NCBI GenBank assembly: GCA_013115125.1
Contig: JABANN010000244.1
Span: forward strand, 1-47,875
Source: Perkinsus olseni
Lineage: Eukaryota > Perkinsozoa > Perkinsida
Direction of reading: 5' to 3'
DNA length: 47,875 nt
Shown here: positions 32,504-46,682 of the stretch, one piece after another
How the letters are laid out: every line of letters starts with the position of its first letter
Position numbering within the stretch: the stretch's first letter is position 1
Notes under the pieces: model-generated
Seen by the model: the letters and a program-made list of their open reading frames with translations, nothing else
Told to the model about the DNA's origin: nothing
The model's database searches: none
Translations under genes and position numbers: made by a program

Positions 32504-34262
32504 AAATCACCTCCTCGGGTGCCCGCTCATCAGCGTGCCCTGGCATTTTGTACTGATTCATCGCCAGCATGGCAATGAGCCTTCAATCATCATGATGCAA
32601 AAAATGCATCTTCTGCTTTTCATAGGAGAGGAGCTCTTATTTAATCGGCCTGAATACGACGTCAGTTTTTTCGAAGCGGCATATTTAATATGCTCCATGT
32701 TGACACTGTTACAGGAGTCGTGATTGATAACGGCATAACCTCTCCACCACCTCGCTCAGTTTTTATCACACAACGAGTATGCATGTTTGTTCAGTCGGGT
32801 CGGTCGGAAGCCTCGCAGATCTACCGAGACCGGGTCTCGGGAAAGGCAAGGCTTAACTGTCAGAGAGTGGCAACTCCGCAGGAGAGGGTGCGACGTGCCT
32901 CATGCGTCAGATGGTACAAAACGATCACTCAGCCGATGAAGCTTGATTCAATTTATGTGAGTATCTCAATGCTTTTGGTGCACAGGCAGCCACTACCGCA
33001 CCGGTAAATCCGGTCGTTTCAGAGCGATAGTGACTACCAGAATTCCATGAGTCAATCATGGTCAAACTCATGGGGTCGCTTCCATCATACCCTGACGACC
33101 GTTGACGCTGGCCTGTAACGACTAGCGGCCTGTGCAACCGGATGGTATCAAATCACTCATGAAAACGGTCCGCAGGGTAACTGTTCATGGTACCTGTTCG
33201 TTCTGTTACCACTGGTAATTTACCAGCTCCGCAGTGTGGAACCTGGAAGGTCTGGCAGCTCGTCCAGGTTCTATACTGGTGTAAAGCGGTAACGCCGCGA
33301 ATCGGTCACAATGTGATCGATACGTTCTCGACGCTGCTAGAATCATTGACATCGGCAACAGCCCGTCCTTCCGCTCCAGATGCAGCCTGCTAGATCTCCG
33401 AAGATTCCGGTGGTTCCCAGCGACAACCTAGGCAGCCTCCCTCTGTCTCTTCGATAACATCTGACGAGCACTTGTCTCTTGTGCGTAGGCGGTAGATAAT
33501 TTTCGCTTGTCGCGTACTTTTTTGTCTCGTGTTTGACACGCGACGCTGGTGCTTACATATCAAGATATCGCCATCCTCCTGCTTGTGCGTTTCCGACTGA
33601 GACTCTCAGAACCCGAACAGATGTTTGAGATACCACTGAGTGTGATTTGGCCTTGCTCTTGACTCCCTTGATGCAAGTTTGGATGTGGCGATTTGCGCAT
33701 CCGGGGATTCAGGAACTGAAAAAGTTTCCAGCAGAGCCTCACTAGGTTATGTTGGCTGGAGCGCATCGGTCGTCACGCAAGCGCTGTTTTCGATGGATAC
33801 GAGCGGACATTGCGCTGAAGCGTGATCGATATATTGAGCTACAAGCTCAACGATAATTGAACAGAATCTGTTCAACAGATCGTCTACAGCAGATGATGCA
33901 GATTCCAGAGGCTGGAAGTAGCCAGCCTGCTGGAGACACAGATTATACGTTAGGGTTGACTCAGATAAGCAATGTATTCAGTTGTGTTGGATCAATTAAC
34001 GGGAGTCTCTCACTGATAGGCGGTCGGGCGAACCAAACAGTTATCACGAGCCTCAGTTATCAGTCGGGGAACTAACTCCTATAAAGTGCGGGTGCCAACT
34101 TGCCGCCACCACACCGCTGACCGCCTCGGTTTCCGAGGCTCGCGGTCCTCGCTAACCAGTTGCTTGCTTCTGGTCTTCGCGGATGCACCATCGGTGGGTT
34201 TGGCATCTTTCCAGTGAGATGCAGAACACACTATCGCAGTGTCACTATGCAGGGGCTGTGTC
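32504..34262. other. Low-coding spacer
   Basis: About 1.7 kb with no supported gene. Open frames such as 33187-33393 and 33857-34075 are 60-70 codons, without motifs. Base composition is more even than in the genes on either side. Nothing recognisable was found. Confidence 0.5.
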
Positions 34263-34749
34263 AACGCAGCTGGAGGGAAAGCGTTCTAGCGGTACATCGC
34301 ATGAGGCAACGTTAATGTGCTTGACGCAAATCCACTCATTCCGCCCACAGAATTGCAACCAGCTTTGGAACACCGTGAATGATACAGTTATTTCCTTCAT
34401 CCCGCAAATCATCAGCGGCAAATGAGCCGACATTTCTTCCCTCACAGAAGAGGAAGCCACAGCTGCCCGTTGTCTGCCGAGGATCCGATTATCGAGCAGG
34501 TGGGAGCTCTCCGTCGCTGATATCATCGGTGATAGAATTTCGGTCTGAAGCCGCTCGCTTATCGAATGGCCGGGCGCCTACTTATGCTTAAGGCCTCTCC
34601 TGATCGAAAGACTGAAAAGAACTCTCGGGCCGAACGTGGGCGTGAGAATCCTCTCGGATTCCGATCACCCAGTGATTGAATCACCGCAGCGTAGCAGTCG
34701 CTCTGCGACAGATCACTCTGCCAGGATCAATTCGGTTAGGTTAATCGAT
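34263..34749. repeat. Dispersed repeat, copy 2
   Basis: Partner of 19789-20212, same orientation, with an extra block of about 65 bp near 34300-34365. It ends only about 20 bp before the first recognisable exon of the METTL13-like gene, so it may carry that gene's promoter or 5' UTR. It is diverged from copy 1 by base changes throughout. Confidence 0.85.
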
Positions 34750-34767
34750 GCATCACAGACCTATCAG

Positions 34768-37700
34768 ACTGTGCGCTCTGGGAGACTGCATACAAGAATG
34801 GGTTATTCGGGGACGCTTTCGAATGGGTAGCGTCTTTCGAGGATGTGCGCTCTGAACTCATTGGACTAGTCCAGAGGTAACCACAATACCGAGCCTCATC
34901 CCGCAACCCACGCTCCCTTGGCGCCCTCTGATTTTTCGTGCTCCTCTCCATTAGCTGCAGCCCGGAACCTCGGTCTCCCTCGTCTTCGAGTGCATCACCA
35001 CCAACAACCGAAGCTGAACGCTCCACACGATTTGAGTCACAGCCCAGTGGTGCCAGAGGACCTTCCGCCCTAGTGAGCATTGCCATGACTTAGTGGACTT
35101 TATCGTTCCTCAATGGAGGACTGAATGCCGTGAGGAGTTCATGATGCTGTCGCGCGCGGCTCATGGCCATAGCCTGATCGTCACCTTCGCGTTTAAACAT
35201 ATGCCAGGTTCTGGGCTGCGGCAAAAGTAGAATGCCCCGTCAACTCATCTCCCTCGGATATACGCTGGTAGCGATCGAGCCTGCGATCACTCCGACGGTT
35301 CTACCTCTGTTGGGTGGTATTCCTACGTGAGCCCTCAGGTTACGGCGATAGATGCAAGCGATACGGCAATTGCCGAGATGAGTAAGTTCAGGTTGGACTG
35401 TTCTTTGACTGTTATGTACAACAGCAATACCAGCCAGAAAATGAATCCTAAGAACATCGACCTTCGCGATGATTGCGATTTTTGCATTCAAGGCGATAAT
35501 TCACGGCACTACGTCATTTGCCCTCAGTTCGACTCCGTCATGGGGCGGACTATAAGCAGGGATTTGCGGACTCGAACGAACTTACAGGAGGGTGCTTCAA
35601 TCTGGTCATTGATAAGGGTAGATAGGCAGACGAGCACAGCAAACGGTTGAAGTACAGTAAAGAGACCTGCTAGGTTTGATGGACTGCCTCATGCGGGATG
35701 GAACAGACGATACCGCGGCAAACGCTACGATGAGGCAGACACAGAGGGTGCTTCAGAATGGCGGTGTGTACGTGTCCGTTAGCGGTGTTCCACCTGAGCG
35801 AAGGATGCCCATCTTCAGCAAAATGGCCAAAGGTGCGTGAGCGCCACCATGAATCGAGGTCCTCGGACGTCCAGTAGGTGCAAGATTAGATAACCCTGTA
35901 TATCGCGAGTGCCTGTTGTCACGCCCAAAGCTCGCCGTTGCCATGGAAGGTCAACTGTTCATGTCCAAGAAAGTCTACCTGTATGCTTGCAGCAAGCCCT
36001 ACGACTCGAATGTAGGGATCAGGCGGGAGCTCTTGCTGGTGCTCAGCTGCTTGTCCGTTGACTCGGCGATGCTGCGTTTGAGTGAAACTGTTCCGCAGCT
36101 GAGCATTCTCACAGCGATTCACAATTCTACTCAGGCATCCTGGGCGACTCTCGAAATCTGGTCAGAGGCGCTGTCAGCCTGTCGTGAGCCTCTTCGTGCC
36201 GTCACGAACTCTCATCGCAGCTGGTCTCTTGGCGCTAGCGCGATTGCCGAGTAGGGCGACGCCACCCTACCGAAAATTGCTGGCAACCACGCCAGCAGTC
36301 CATCTCAGGTTGGCCCGCGTCGAGATCGAGAACGCCAGCACTGACCATGGGCTGCAAGGAGAGGTATGGTTCGTCGTTCATGACGTAGAGTCGAATCATG
36401 TCCCAACGACTAACACGACTGGTGGTCCTTCCCAAAGGCCTGTAACCGCTCAGCCTTTGAAGTCGAACCTTGTATGAAGGTACATGTCGTGGTAGTTGGG
36501 GCTGCCGCCAACGGCTTCAGCCGACAACTCGGAGAAGTGTAGTACATTCCTGCTTCCGAAATTCACAGTAACTACCCCAGAGAATGCTCCGTCACCAGAT
36601 ACGATATTTTCTCCCGCGACGAGCCTTGGAGTGGATCTTGCCCCTTCCGCCCTCCGACTGCCAGGTCCGACTGTCAGGGAAACAGAGCCACCTCTTCTGT
36701 GTAACCCTAGCTCCCGTTCTCAGGCAAGTTCCTGTCCCTGACTGTGTTATTCAGGCTAACGTGCAAAACACGATGGACATGTGTCGACCCCTTCGGCATT
36801 CCAGTATCTGAAGGCCGCTCCCGTAGCCGCTACAAGCGGTCAGGAATCTCCTGGATCACGGCGGACATTGTCGATTCAGAGGACTTCCTAGTACGCACCT
36901 GAAATCTGGATTTTATGAGTCCGAGCGCAGTACTCCTGCTCTCATTTCTTCAGTCGGCCCTGAACTTTTCAGCTCGGGATCAGCGGAAGTCGCTACCTTT
37001 GGTATGTTCTGGCTGGACCCCTTCGGCCCCGATGCGACTTCGAGTTCAGATCTTGGACTTCGGAGTACTGGATGCACTGGCCAACCTCAGTGGGTCTGCA
37101 GCTATCGGCCTCGTCGAAAGATATGTCAATGGAGTGCTCACAGCTGTTCGCCCGAGGGGCGGTGGCGATGCGAACCAGGGTGGACAGTGGTAGGCCATCT
37201 CCTTTTGCCCCGGGCACCCACGGGGGAAGAGCCTTCGGGCTGAGGCGTGTACTGTGCGGTGCCTCTCCCTCCCGAAACTGTAGGAGCGCTGATTCACTCC
37301 CGCACGGCAGGTTACTCGTGAGTCGACAGAGCCCGAGTATGATTGCATGTGTGGTCACCCCGCTTGGAGGAGTCCTACAGTCAGCCTTCTCGATACCCTC
37401 AGTGGATGGAATCCACCGGGAGGCTTTCTTCGCGTGAGACGAGTTCGCCCTCGAACCACTTAGTGAGCCTCATAGATACTATATTGGCACTAGTCCGGAG
37501 GAGTCTCGGCAACGAGGGCCCTCCTTAATCCGAACGTGAGTGAGCTTATCGGCCAGGCCGTGGCCCGTTAGAGAACACCGCTGCATCATGTGCTAGTCGA
37601 GTGATGCTGTTCAACCTGTTAGCCTCACAATCGATGAAGACAGTAGGGCTCTCGAATACGGCATCGACGTGAAGGAGTTCGTTCCACCACAACTTCCCCA

Positions 37701-37815
37701 CACTGCGCGTCGGATGGCTGAGGTGACGCCTTCTCGGGCTCTCTGCTCCCATCCGGCCTTATCGTTGCTCCTCGACCTGGCAGTACCACACAATCACCCG
37801 ATCGCAGTTTCATAA
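34768..37815 (+). CDS. METTL13-like protein with two methyltransferase domains
   Basis: METTL13-type enzymes methylate eEF1A at the N-terminus and a lysine. Domain 1: LWETAYKNGLFGDAFEWVAS (34768-34876), a Pro/Ser linker (34961-35072), motif I VLGCGK on a putative 19-nt exon (35208-35226), VTAIDASDTAIAEM (35280-35512), then FNLVIDKG (35560-35617) and RVLQNGGVYVSVSGVPPERR (35674-35832). It finishes with KVYLYACSKP near 35980. Domain 2: VHVVVVGAAANGFSRQL near 36490, SGISWITADIVDSEDF near 36860, and LDFGVLDALANLSG after a 48-nt intron near 37066. The end is NHPIAVS then TAA at 37815. Introns are mostly 45-110 nt. The start codon lies upstream of 34768 and was not found. Exons between 36360 and 36460 and near 37190-37330 are not fully resolved. 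Confidence 0.72.
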
Positions 37816-37836
37816 CGCAGCGCTACTGAATGGTAG

Positions 37837-40645
<2,809 letters not shown>

Positions 40646-40729
40646 TGGAGTCTTATTTGTCGGTGACAGTGCTGTGCCACCGCCATTACTCCCGCCCGAG
40701 TCGTGCTTGAGGTAGAGTCAGTGCTCGTC

Positions 40730-41570
40730 ATGCACGTCTACTTCCAGCGTCGTGCAACTCGTCACAGATGCCCGGTTGAGGATATATCCGCAAGAGTCGC
40801 AGCGGAGCCATCGTTCAGAGCCTGGCGCGTCCCTCTGGGTGCCTCAGGGTTCTACTGTGAGCCACTCATCATGGACGACTGGGAAGTCCTAAAGAAGTAA
40901 TCCGTCACGAACAGAACGGGGAAGACGAACAATATTCAGGACCCTGAGGGCCAACCGAGAGCGGCTGAAAGATTCAGGCATACGGCCGAGCGATATAACG
41001 CTGTAGAAGCTCTCATTGAACGTATCTTCGAGACCACACCCAAGGTACTTGCACAAGCGTGAGGTCCAAGGCTGCATCGAGCGATGGCGACAGTCTCTCG
41101 TCGAGGGGTTCGCCTACTACAGTGGGATATGGCATAACGGAAAGGAAGGAGAGCGGAGTCTCGCTGGAATGATTTGGTCCGCCATCAGCTGTGGGCTTCC
41201 TTCCGTTGATGACAACAGCAGGTTCGAAAAGTTCACCCGAGTCTGCCCGGAAACCAGCGTCCCTTTCTGCTTCCTGGACGTGTCATACTGGGTAGCTGAC
41301 TGCGCCGAAGGTCAAGGGCTGGTCAGCACTGCTGTGATGGTCATGACGTCTTTCGTACGTCCCGTTCACTGTAGCTCGCATATGTACAGTAGTTGCCGCT
41401 AGGTGAAGGAAGAGCTCTGTGCTGGCGACAACGTAACGGAGGTCCTCCTCTATTGTCGAGATGATAACTTGAGGTCTCAAGCAGTGGCCCGGAGGCTCGG
41501 CTTCATACCGACTACCAACGCTAATGCTGATAACTGCTTCACGCTGCAATTGGATGACATGTGGCAGTAG
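40730..41570 (+). CDS. GNAT N-acetyltransferase, RimJ/RimL type
   Basis: Acetyl-CoA-dependent N-acetyltransferase of about 235 residues. Exons 40730-40896, 40940-41002, 41045-41354 and 41403-41570 (introns 43, 42, 48 nt). Family hallmarks in order: FYCEPLIMDDWEVLKKTLRA near residue 45, LRANRERLKDSGIRPSDIT, a conserved RW...FAYYSGIWHNG strand pair, VSYWVADCAEGQGLVSTAV (acetyl-CoA loop, Q-G-x-G-L form), then RDDNLRSQAVARRLGFIP. This order is that of RimJ/RimL-like acetyltransferases, which modify protein N-termini or small amines. The first 40 residues are atypical, so the true start could be later. It starts 84 nt after the sirtuin stop and in the same direction. Confidence 0.85.
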
Positions 41571-42197
41571 GGCCCGCACCACGGGAAAATCACGGTATAA
41601 GGGCTTAGGTACCGTGCTTTTCAAGCAATCAGGGCATACGGGGTTAGGCGTAGGGCCGAGAAGGAACGGAGGGAGTAGGGTGAGCCTTGATCGATTCCCC
41701 CATTCACCTGTCAGATACGACACAGCCGTGATCAATCGCGAAAAATGCCGTGCTAAAAAACTCCGTAAACTAAGAGAAAACTTCCCCATGCAAGACCGCG
41801 ATAACTGCGATGCGGCCGCCACGTATAAGCTGTCTCACGAGGATGGTGGCAAGAGAGAAGAATAGCGATACCTAGGTATTTGGAGGGCCTCCGTCGCAGC
41901 TCTTCGCAAGAAGTGAAATGGCGGATTGCCGAGGGATGCTACAAACTGGAGGAGAGCGAGCATTCCTATGATGAGGAAGCGAGAGGGTTGGTTCACTATC
42001 AGCTTACGGTATCGCTTACCTGGCTTGTCAGGCGGGAAGCTGTGCTACGCGGCCGAGAGATTCTCTGTGAATTTCTCACCCAGAAGATTATCCCAGACTC
42101 GATGGAGATCGACAGGCTGCTCGAACTCGATGGGGGGCGATCAGCGATTGCGAGCCTCAGGGAGCGACTGCTGGAGACACAGCGGAATCAATGGTAG
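41554..42197 (+). CDS. Small helical protein, uncharacterised
   Basis: The 3' exon (41880-42197) is clearly coding: YLEGLRRSSSQEVKWRIAEG, then RREAVLRGREILCEFL, then IDRLLELDGG, ending ETQRNQW then TAG. It joins in phase across a 53-nt intron (41827-41879) to a Lys/Arg-rich segment NREKCRAKKLRKLRENFP. The start is uncertain: the frame stays open to an ATG at 41554, which would overlap the GNAT stop by 17 nt, but ATG 41789 is equally possible. An alternative splice near 42193 would extend the protein to about 42333. All-helical and charged; no family recognised. Confidence 0.55.
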
Positions 42198-42469
42198 CGA
42201 TGATATAACTGTCGTGCGTGTCTGTGGACCATTCCTGCTTCGGAGCAGCTTGTCCGATTCTTACTGGGAAGTGTTTGCCGTAATCCTCATTCCTCAGGCA
42301 GGCCATGCAGCCGGGAAGAGTGCCGACGCTTAGTCATTTCAGTCAGTACCGCGGGGAGGTTCTTGTGGGGAGCTCACAAGGTAAGCGCGTCGCCATCGTA
42401 ACCTTTTGAATTTAAAAGTATTGTTCATCCGGCATCCCCAGAGGAAGACCTGTGCCATTCTCCGACGCG
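42198..42469. other. Spacer after the + strand gene array
   Basis: Contains the 3' end of the small helical gene. No other signal. Confidence 0.5.
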
Positions 42470-42680
42470 CCAATCCTTGGAGGTGCAACCGTATGACGCG
42501 TGAAAAAGCTCAACGCCGGTGCATTTACGTGGGAGACGCTAAGCGTGAAGGATACGCGCGGGAGGCGCCGTTACGGGTCATCCAGGCCGTGATGCCAACA
42601 CGCGGCTACGTTGACGCGTGGTACGCCGCATACCATGTGCGCAGACCGTCTGCGTAATCTAACGCGTATAGCGCGTTCCA
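42470..42680. repeat. ACGCGT-rich element related to 20254-20365
   Basis: Starts TCCTTGGAGGTGCAACCGT, close to TCCTTTGGAGATGCACCCGT at 20254, then GACGCGTGAAAA against AACGCGTAAAA, then a GATACGCGCGGGAGGCGCC block against TATAACGCGCGCAAGGCTCC. GACGCG/ACGCGT words are dense over 200 bp. AACGCG-tatag-CGCGTT at 42660-42676 is a perfect 6-bp palindrome arm pair. The pair of loci forms a second, older dispersed repeat family. Confidence 0.65.
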
Positions 42681-42991
42681 CACTCCTCGCACCCACATTA
42701 TTTACTACGCGCCGTGTAGTATGTCGATGGAATCGTGAGAGAATGCGCGGAGCTACAGTCTATGGTTAGGTTCGGTGGCAGCGCTCGATAAATTCCATGC
42801 ATTGAATATCGTGCTTGTCACACGGGAGTATCAGCTCCTCGGCTGCTGCCAGCCATTTCTGATGGATTGCTTCCCAGTGATGGGCTCTTTATGAGAAGCA
42901 GATTAGGCCGAAATGTGGCGCATCTGATTGATAGGGCCCAGCAGCAACCGAGTAGATCGGTGATGCCCATCCTGGGCCCTAGCTGCTACTG

Positions 42992-43673
42992 ATGAGCCCC
43001 TACGGAAAAAAACTATCCGACCTTCGTCAATGCTTCGGAAGCATTACTTCCAATATTATCTTGTCGCGCAGTGATGTCAAGCGATCTGATATCGGGTTGC
43101 TCAATGAATTCAGCGTCGGGTCCGCCCGAGTCCAGGATACGGCGGTATCATGAGTCGATGGGAAGCCTGGCACCACTCGAATCATTGGACGACGTCTGGC
43201 AGGCCATCCAGGGAACGTGGGTAGGTTAAATGGTTGGGCGACGGTCAATGACCGTCAACCTTCCGTGAGATGGTCGTAGGACTTTTCAGGTAAATTCACT
43301 TAACCACAGGGTGTTTGTGAAGGGCAGCTCATTGCACATCAATGGTTTGATCAGCTCAGATGAATTAAAGGAAACATCGGTCAACGGGAATCAGTGTGAG
43401 CCCTCTGCACAGTCCGGGAAAATTCACGCCACGGCTTGGCTTGAACCGGTGGTTGCTCCTCATCGACTCCTTCGAAGGTATCGGGTGGATGAAATGGTAC
43501 GTGGATCCGTCGCAGTCGGATGCTTCGCGGATGACGTGGTTGGCGAAAGATTACTTTTCTACAATAAGTTCGACTGTGGTTTGGCGGCGAGTGTGATATA
43601 CTGTATCTTGTTTCAAGTGTTCTTCATGATGACCATGAACCGCAACTTCTCTCGAGATCAAGAATCCTCTTGA
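42992..43673 (+). CDS. Possible small spliced gene, uncharacterised
   Basis: ATG at 42992 opens a coding-like frame (MSPYGKKLSDLRQCFG, then SDVKRSDIGLLNEFSVGSAR) closing near 43153. A GT donor before the stop and later frames (VFVKGSSLHINGLISSDELK at 43311; LNRWLLLIDSFEGIGWMKWY at about 43440) suggest further exons, but the phases could not be joined with confidence. It could be a remnant. No family recognised. Confidence 0.3.
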
Positions 43674-44160
43674 GCTGTTCGGGTATCGATCAGATAATGA
43701 GAGCCCTGTTCCAGAATTCATCGTCTAATTAGAGTGAGGCTATTGCCCATCGAGCACCGTTTGAAAACGCAAAGTTCAGACGGACTAGCTTCAGCCCGGC
43801 CAGGCAAAATGCGGCGAACTTTTAGCGAACAGTATACAGTGCGTTCGGGTTTGATATGAAAGTCGACTAAAGCGCTGTAACTCGGATATGAACGAACATT
43901 TCACGACGAGGAACTAGTCACTATAGCTAAAAAAGGGCAATCGATTGGTGATATTTTTATAACAAAACTGTCAGCCGTTTCACGAGGAGGACAAGCGAAG
44001 GGTTTGAGACCCATCTTCAACGTTCGTTTTTGATAAGCAGCAACTCTTAATCTCGTCACTATGGCTACTTTTGGTCGTTTCTTGTACGCCGTAACGGCGT
44101 CCCGTTCCAGCCGTTCATATTCTCTAAACTATCGTCTCGTCCTAGGGCCTATTTCAAACG
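43674..44160. other. Non-coding spacer
   Basis: No open frame of note on either strand, many stops. Nothing recognisable. Confidence 0.6.
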
Positions 44161-44600
44161 TCTCGCTAAAGAAGCACTTCTTGAGGTATAAGAACCTCTT
44201 ATAAGAAATTGTTCAAGAAGCACAGCCTGTTTCAAAAGATTTTCCTTCTTTAAGGCTGACTTCTTATACCTTAAGAAGCCTCATTGAGCTTCTAAAGCCA
44301 TAAAATTCATCAGAAAATGGGTGTCCTGGCTGGGAATTGAACACGCGTTGGAAACCGCGTGAACTTGAAAAAGTGAGGCGTTGAACTTCTTTGAACTGGG
44401 AAAGAAGGTTTAAGGTTGAAGGAGGAAGCAAGTTTAAGTGGGTATTGAATTATCGCTAAGTCGGGAGCGTAGCGAAGCAAAAAATCACCCCCCCCATAAC
44501 CTCCTCTCGAGGAGGTAAAGCTTCGTAAGCTGCAAGGCTCGAGAAAGACCGCCTTTTGAAACAAGTTAAAGCTTCTTGAACTTCTTGAACTGCACCGAAG
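44161..44600. mobile_element. MITE-like element with subterminal inverted repeats
   Basis: The left arm at 44211-44240 (GTTCAAGAAGC, then GTTTCAAAAG) is matched in inverted orientation at 44552-44590 (CTTTTGAAAC, then GCTTCTTGAAC). Inside the left half GGTATAAG (44185) and CTTATACC (44263) also pair. The words TTCAAGAAG, TTTGAA and AAGCTTC recur throughout. It has no coding capacity. On the minus strand around 44325-44350 GTTCAATTCC resembles a tRNA B box with a 5-bp ACGCG/CGCGT stem before it, so a tRNA-derived element is an alternative. No target-site duplication was identified. Confidence 0.4.
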
Positions 44601-45647
44601 TGTTATAGTACCGCTGTCAGCCGACTGCTGACGTGAGCTCAAAGATCATTGACCTCACAGTGTAACGCTTACGCAGTCAAGTCGTGATCGAGTCGTCGAT
44701 TGATACTATGGGTGGTTGATGATAGTGACTCTGGCAACACAATCCCAGAGGAAAATGCAGAAATCATATAATACTTGAGCTGCGGTCGATAAGGCTGGCA
44801 GGAGTGTCAGCACTGCTAACTGTAGTCCTCAAAAGAATCCACGAAAGATTTTAAATGTAATCGATCCTTTGACGCATCCACATGCAAGCTGCGCTCAATA
44901 CTCTCGCGCCCGCCAAAGCCTGTCTATCTGTCTACTACACACAGACACGGCCGCACAGTCAAAAAGTTAAGAGCAGCAAATAATGGCCGAACGGAGTCGA
45001 TCAACACATAGCGAGCAGTCGATATCAGATATCGATTGCTGCGAGATTCTCGCAGCTAACACTCTGGGCACCAGGAGCGGGCAGATACTCTCACCAGAAG
45101 CTTACTTAGCCGAGCTAAGCATAGTGTAGCACGAGTACTCATGCACGCGAGTGCAAGGCGCAATATCGGGGCCCATTAGTCCCAGATGACCATCTGTTCT
45201 TACTGTGCGCTTTGCACTCGCGTCAATGAGTATACGTGCTACAAAAAGCTTAGCGTAGTAAGCTGTAGTGCACATTATCACTAAGCTTATCTCAAGTCCA
45301 GTTTTACCACTCTTTGACCCCCGTCTCAGATGGCCAGTGGCCACACTGTACTGACTTATCGAACCTATTATTTCGGGCATGCGCGCTGTTTCTTGTCTCG
45401 GTGGCTGACCACTATTAGGAATCAAGATTCACCTCTTTAGAAGAACTGAGATTTGAGGTTTCAGAAATATTAATGAAACATTACAGGCATCCGGGTTTGG
45501 GACTCCTCAACCTCACTGACACATCGTTGCAAGGCATAGCAAGGACGGATCGTGAATCTTGTGTGTTCTCAAATTGAGAATCTCAATGTGAACTTCCCGT
45601 CGTTCTGTGTAGTTTGCTCTCTCCCCTTCTGCAACAGAAGCTCTAAT
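44601..45647. other. Low-coding spacer
   Basis: No supported gene. A minus frame at 45102-45425 has no motif. The region includes GATC- and CGAT-rich short inverted repeats near 45010-45060 (ATCAGATATCGAT and neighbours). Confidence 0.5.
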
Positions 45648-46111
45648 ATGTGGATCTGCTCTATCATCTACTCACTCTTCTTGGGGCTTTCTACCGTGCT
45701 GTATAGTGCGTATGGTGATTCGGAGTTTACGGTTGATATGACGTCTGCTACCTCTATGATAGAGGCTCTATCACCGTCAAGATGATAGACAGCCCCGACG
45801 AGAGTGGCGCCCTGTTCCTCATATTCGAAGCTCATTGCGACGACGTCTGGCGGGGTTCGCTAATTGGGGGGACTACCGTCACATCATCACGTCCAGGTCC
45901 GCTATATCGTTACAACGAGGTCTTCGACAGCTACGGAGTCTCTGAAGATGAGCTCTTTCTTGTAGAGTGGAAACAGCTCGTTAACCAGAATTGTGGTTAC
46001 GACGTCAAGCTCAAAGAAAAAGATATGCTTTACCTCAAAAGATCTGATTCGGAAGATGCCTTCTATTCTGTAGTGAACGACGAATTTGTACCTCTTCATC
46101 GGGTTTCGTAG
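45648..46111 (+). CDS. Probable secreted protein, frame change near the signal region
   Basis: ATG 45648 gives a strong signal peptide MWICSIIYSLFLGLSTVLYS followed by YGDSEFTV. That frame stops at 45784. From about 45755 another frame reads ITVKMIDSPDESGALFLIFE, then WRGSLIGG, PLYRYNEVFDSYGV and a charged C-terminus ending VPLHRVS at 46111. The two must be joined by a short intron or represent a frameshift; a GATAG acceptor exists at 45753, but no donor gives matching phase. The mature protein would be about 115 residues. No family recognised. Not related by sequence to the 27-32 kb secreted family. Confidence 0.55.
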
Positions 46112-46381
46112 ACATCATCCTGTTTGACTCGATCCTTAGGTGAACAGTAAAATCCGTCGGCCTCTGTAGGACTCCACTTTCTGGCAGAGTGGTGTAATAC
46201 AACATAACTATTTCGAGATCTGACTATTATTTACTCGTATAACATCAGATGATAAGATATAATAACTTATCTTTTCGAGAGATGAGGTTGCGTTGCGCTT
46301 CGAGAGCGTGAATCATCAGTACCGGAAAACCGGTAGTGTTGGTCGAACTTGGCGCGGTCGGTCTAGTCGACTCGGTTTACG

Positions 46382-46682
46382 ATGGAAGACATTCCTTGTG
46401 ATATTGGCCGTGCCAAAACAGCTCTCGCAAAACACGGTGTTTGAAAAATACCTCGTTCCCACAACCGGGCCGGATACTTCAAGTATCATACTTGGCTCAT
46501 CATGTGGAACTTCAGCCGAGCGAGGTCAGTAGGGGCGATCACTGAGTAAGATGTTCTGGCGGGTCATATTTCGCCGTCGGGTGAGCAGCAGCTTCTTGCA
46601 CGTAACTCAGCCCGGACGACCCTATACTTCAGCCCTCCTCGTATTTTAAGCTCCAGCCCCTAGCGGTGGCCTGCTACCCACC
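46382..46682 (+). other. Coding-like fragments, unresolved
   Basis: ATG 46382 reads MEDIPCDIGRAKTALAKHG; a second frame at about 46446 reads GYFKYHTWLIMWNFSRA before a GT; a third at about 46548 reads DVLAGHISPSGEQQLLARN. The composition suggests real exons, but no consistent splice chain was found. Confidence 0.25.

Noticed and set aside
35327-35650. C-x2-C-x7-H-x3-C pattern resembling the zinc knuckle of a LINE reverse transcriptase
   Set aside because: The segment directly follows VTAIDASDTAIAEM and precedes FNLVIDKG of the METTL13-like methyltransferase. Part of the pattern is lost to an intron, so the pattern is fortuitous.
42882-43020. Palindromic GGGCCC-containing stretch as a possible terminator or riboswitch
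   Set aside because: GGGCCCAGCAGCAAC and its neighbours give only short pairings; nothing beyond chance in a eukaryotic context.
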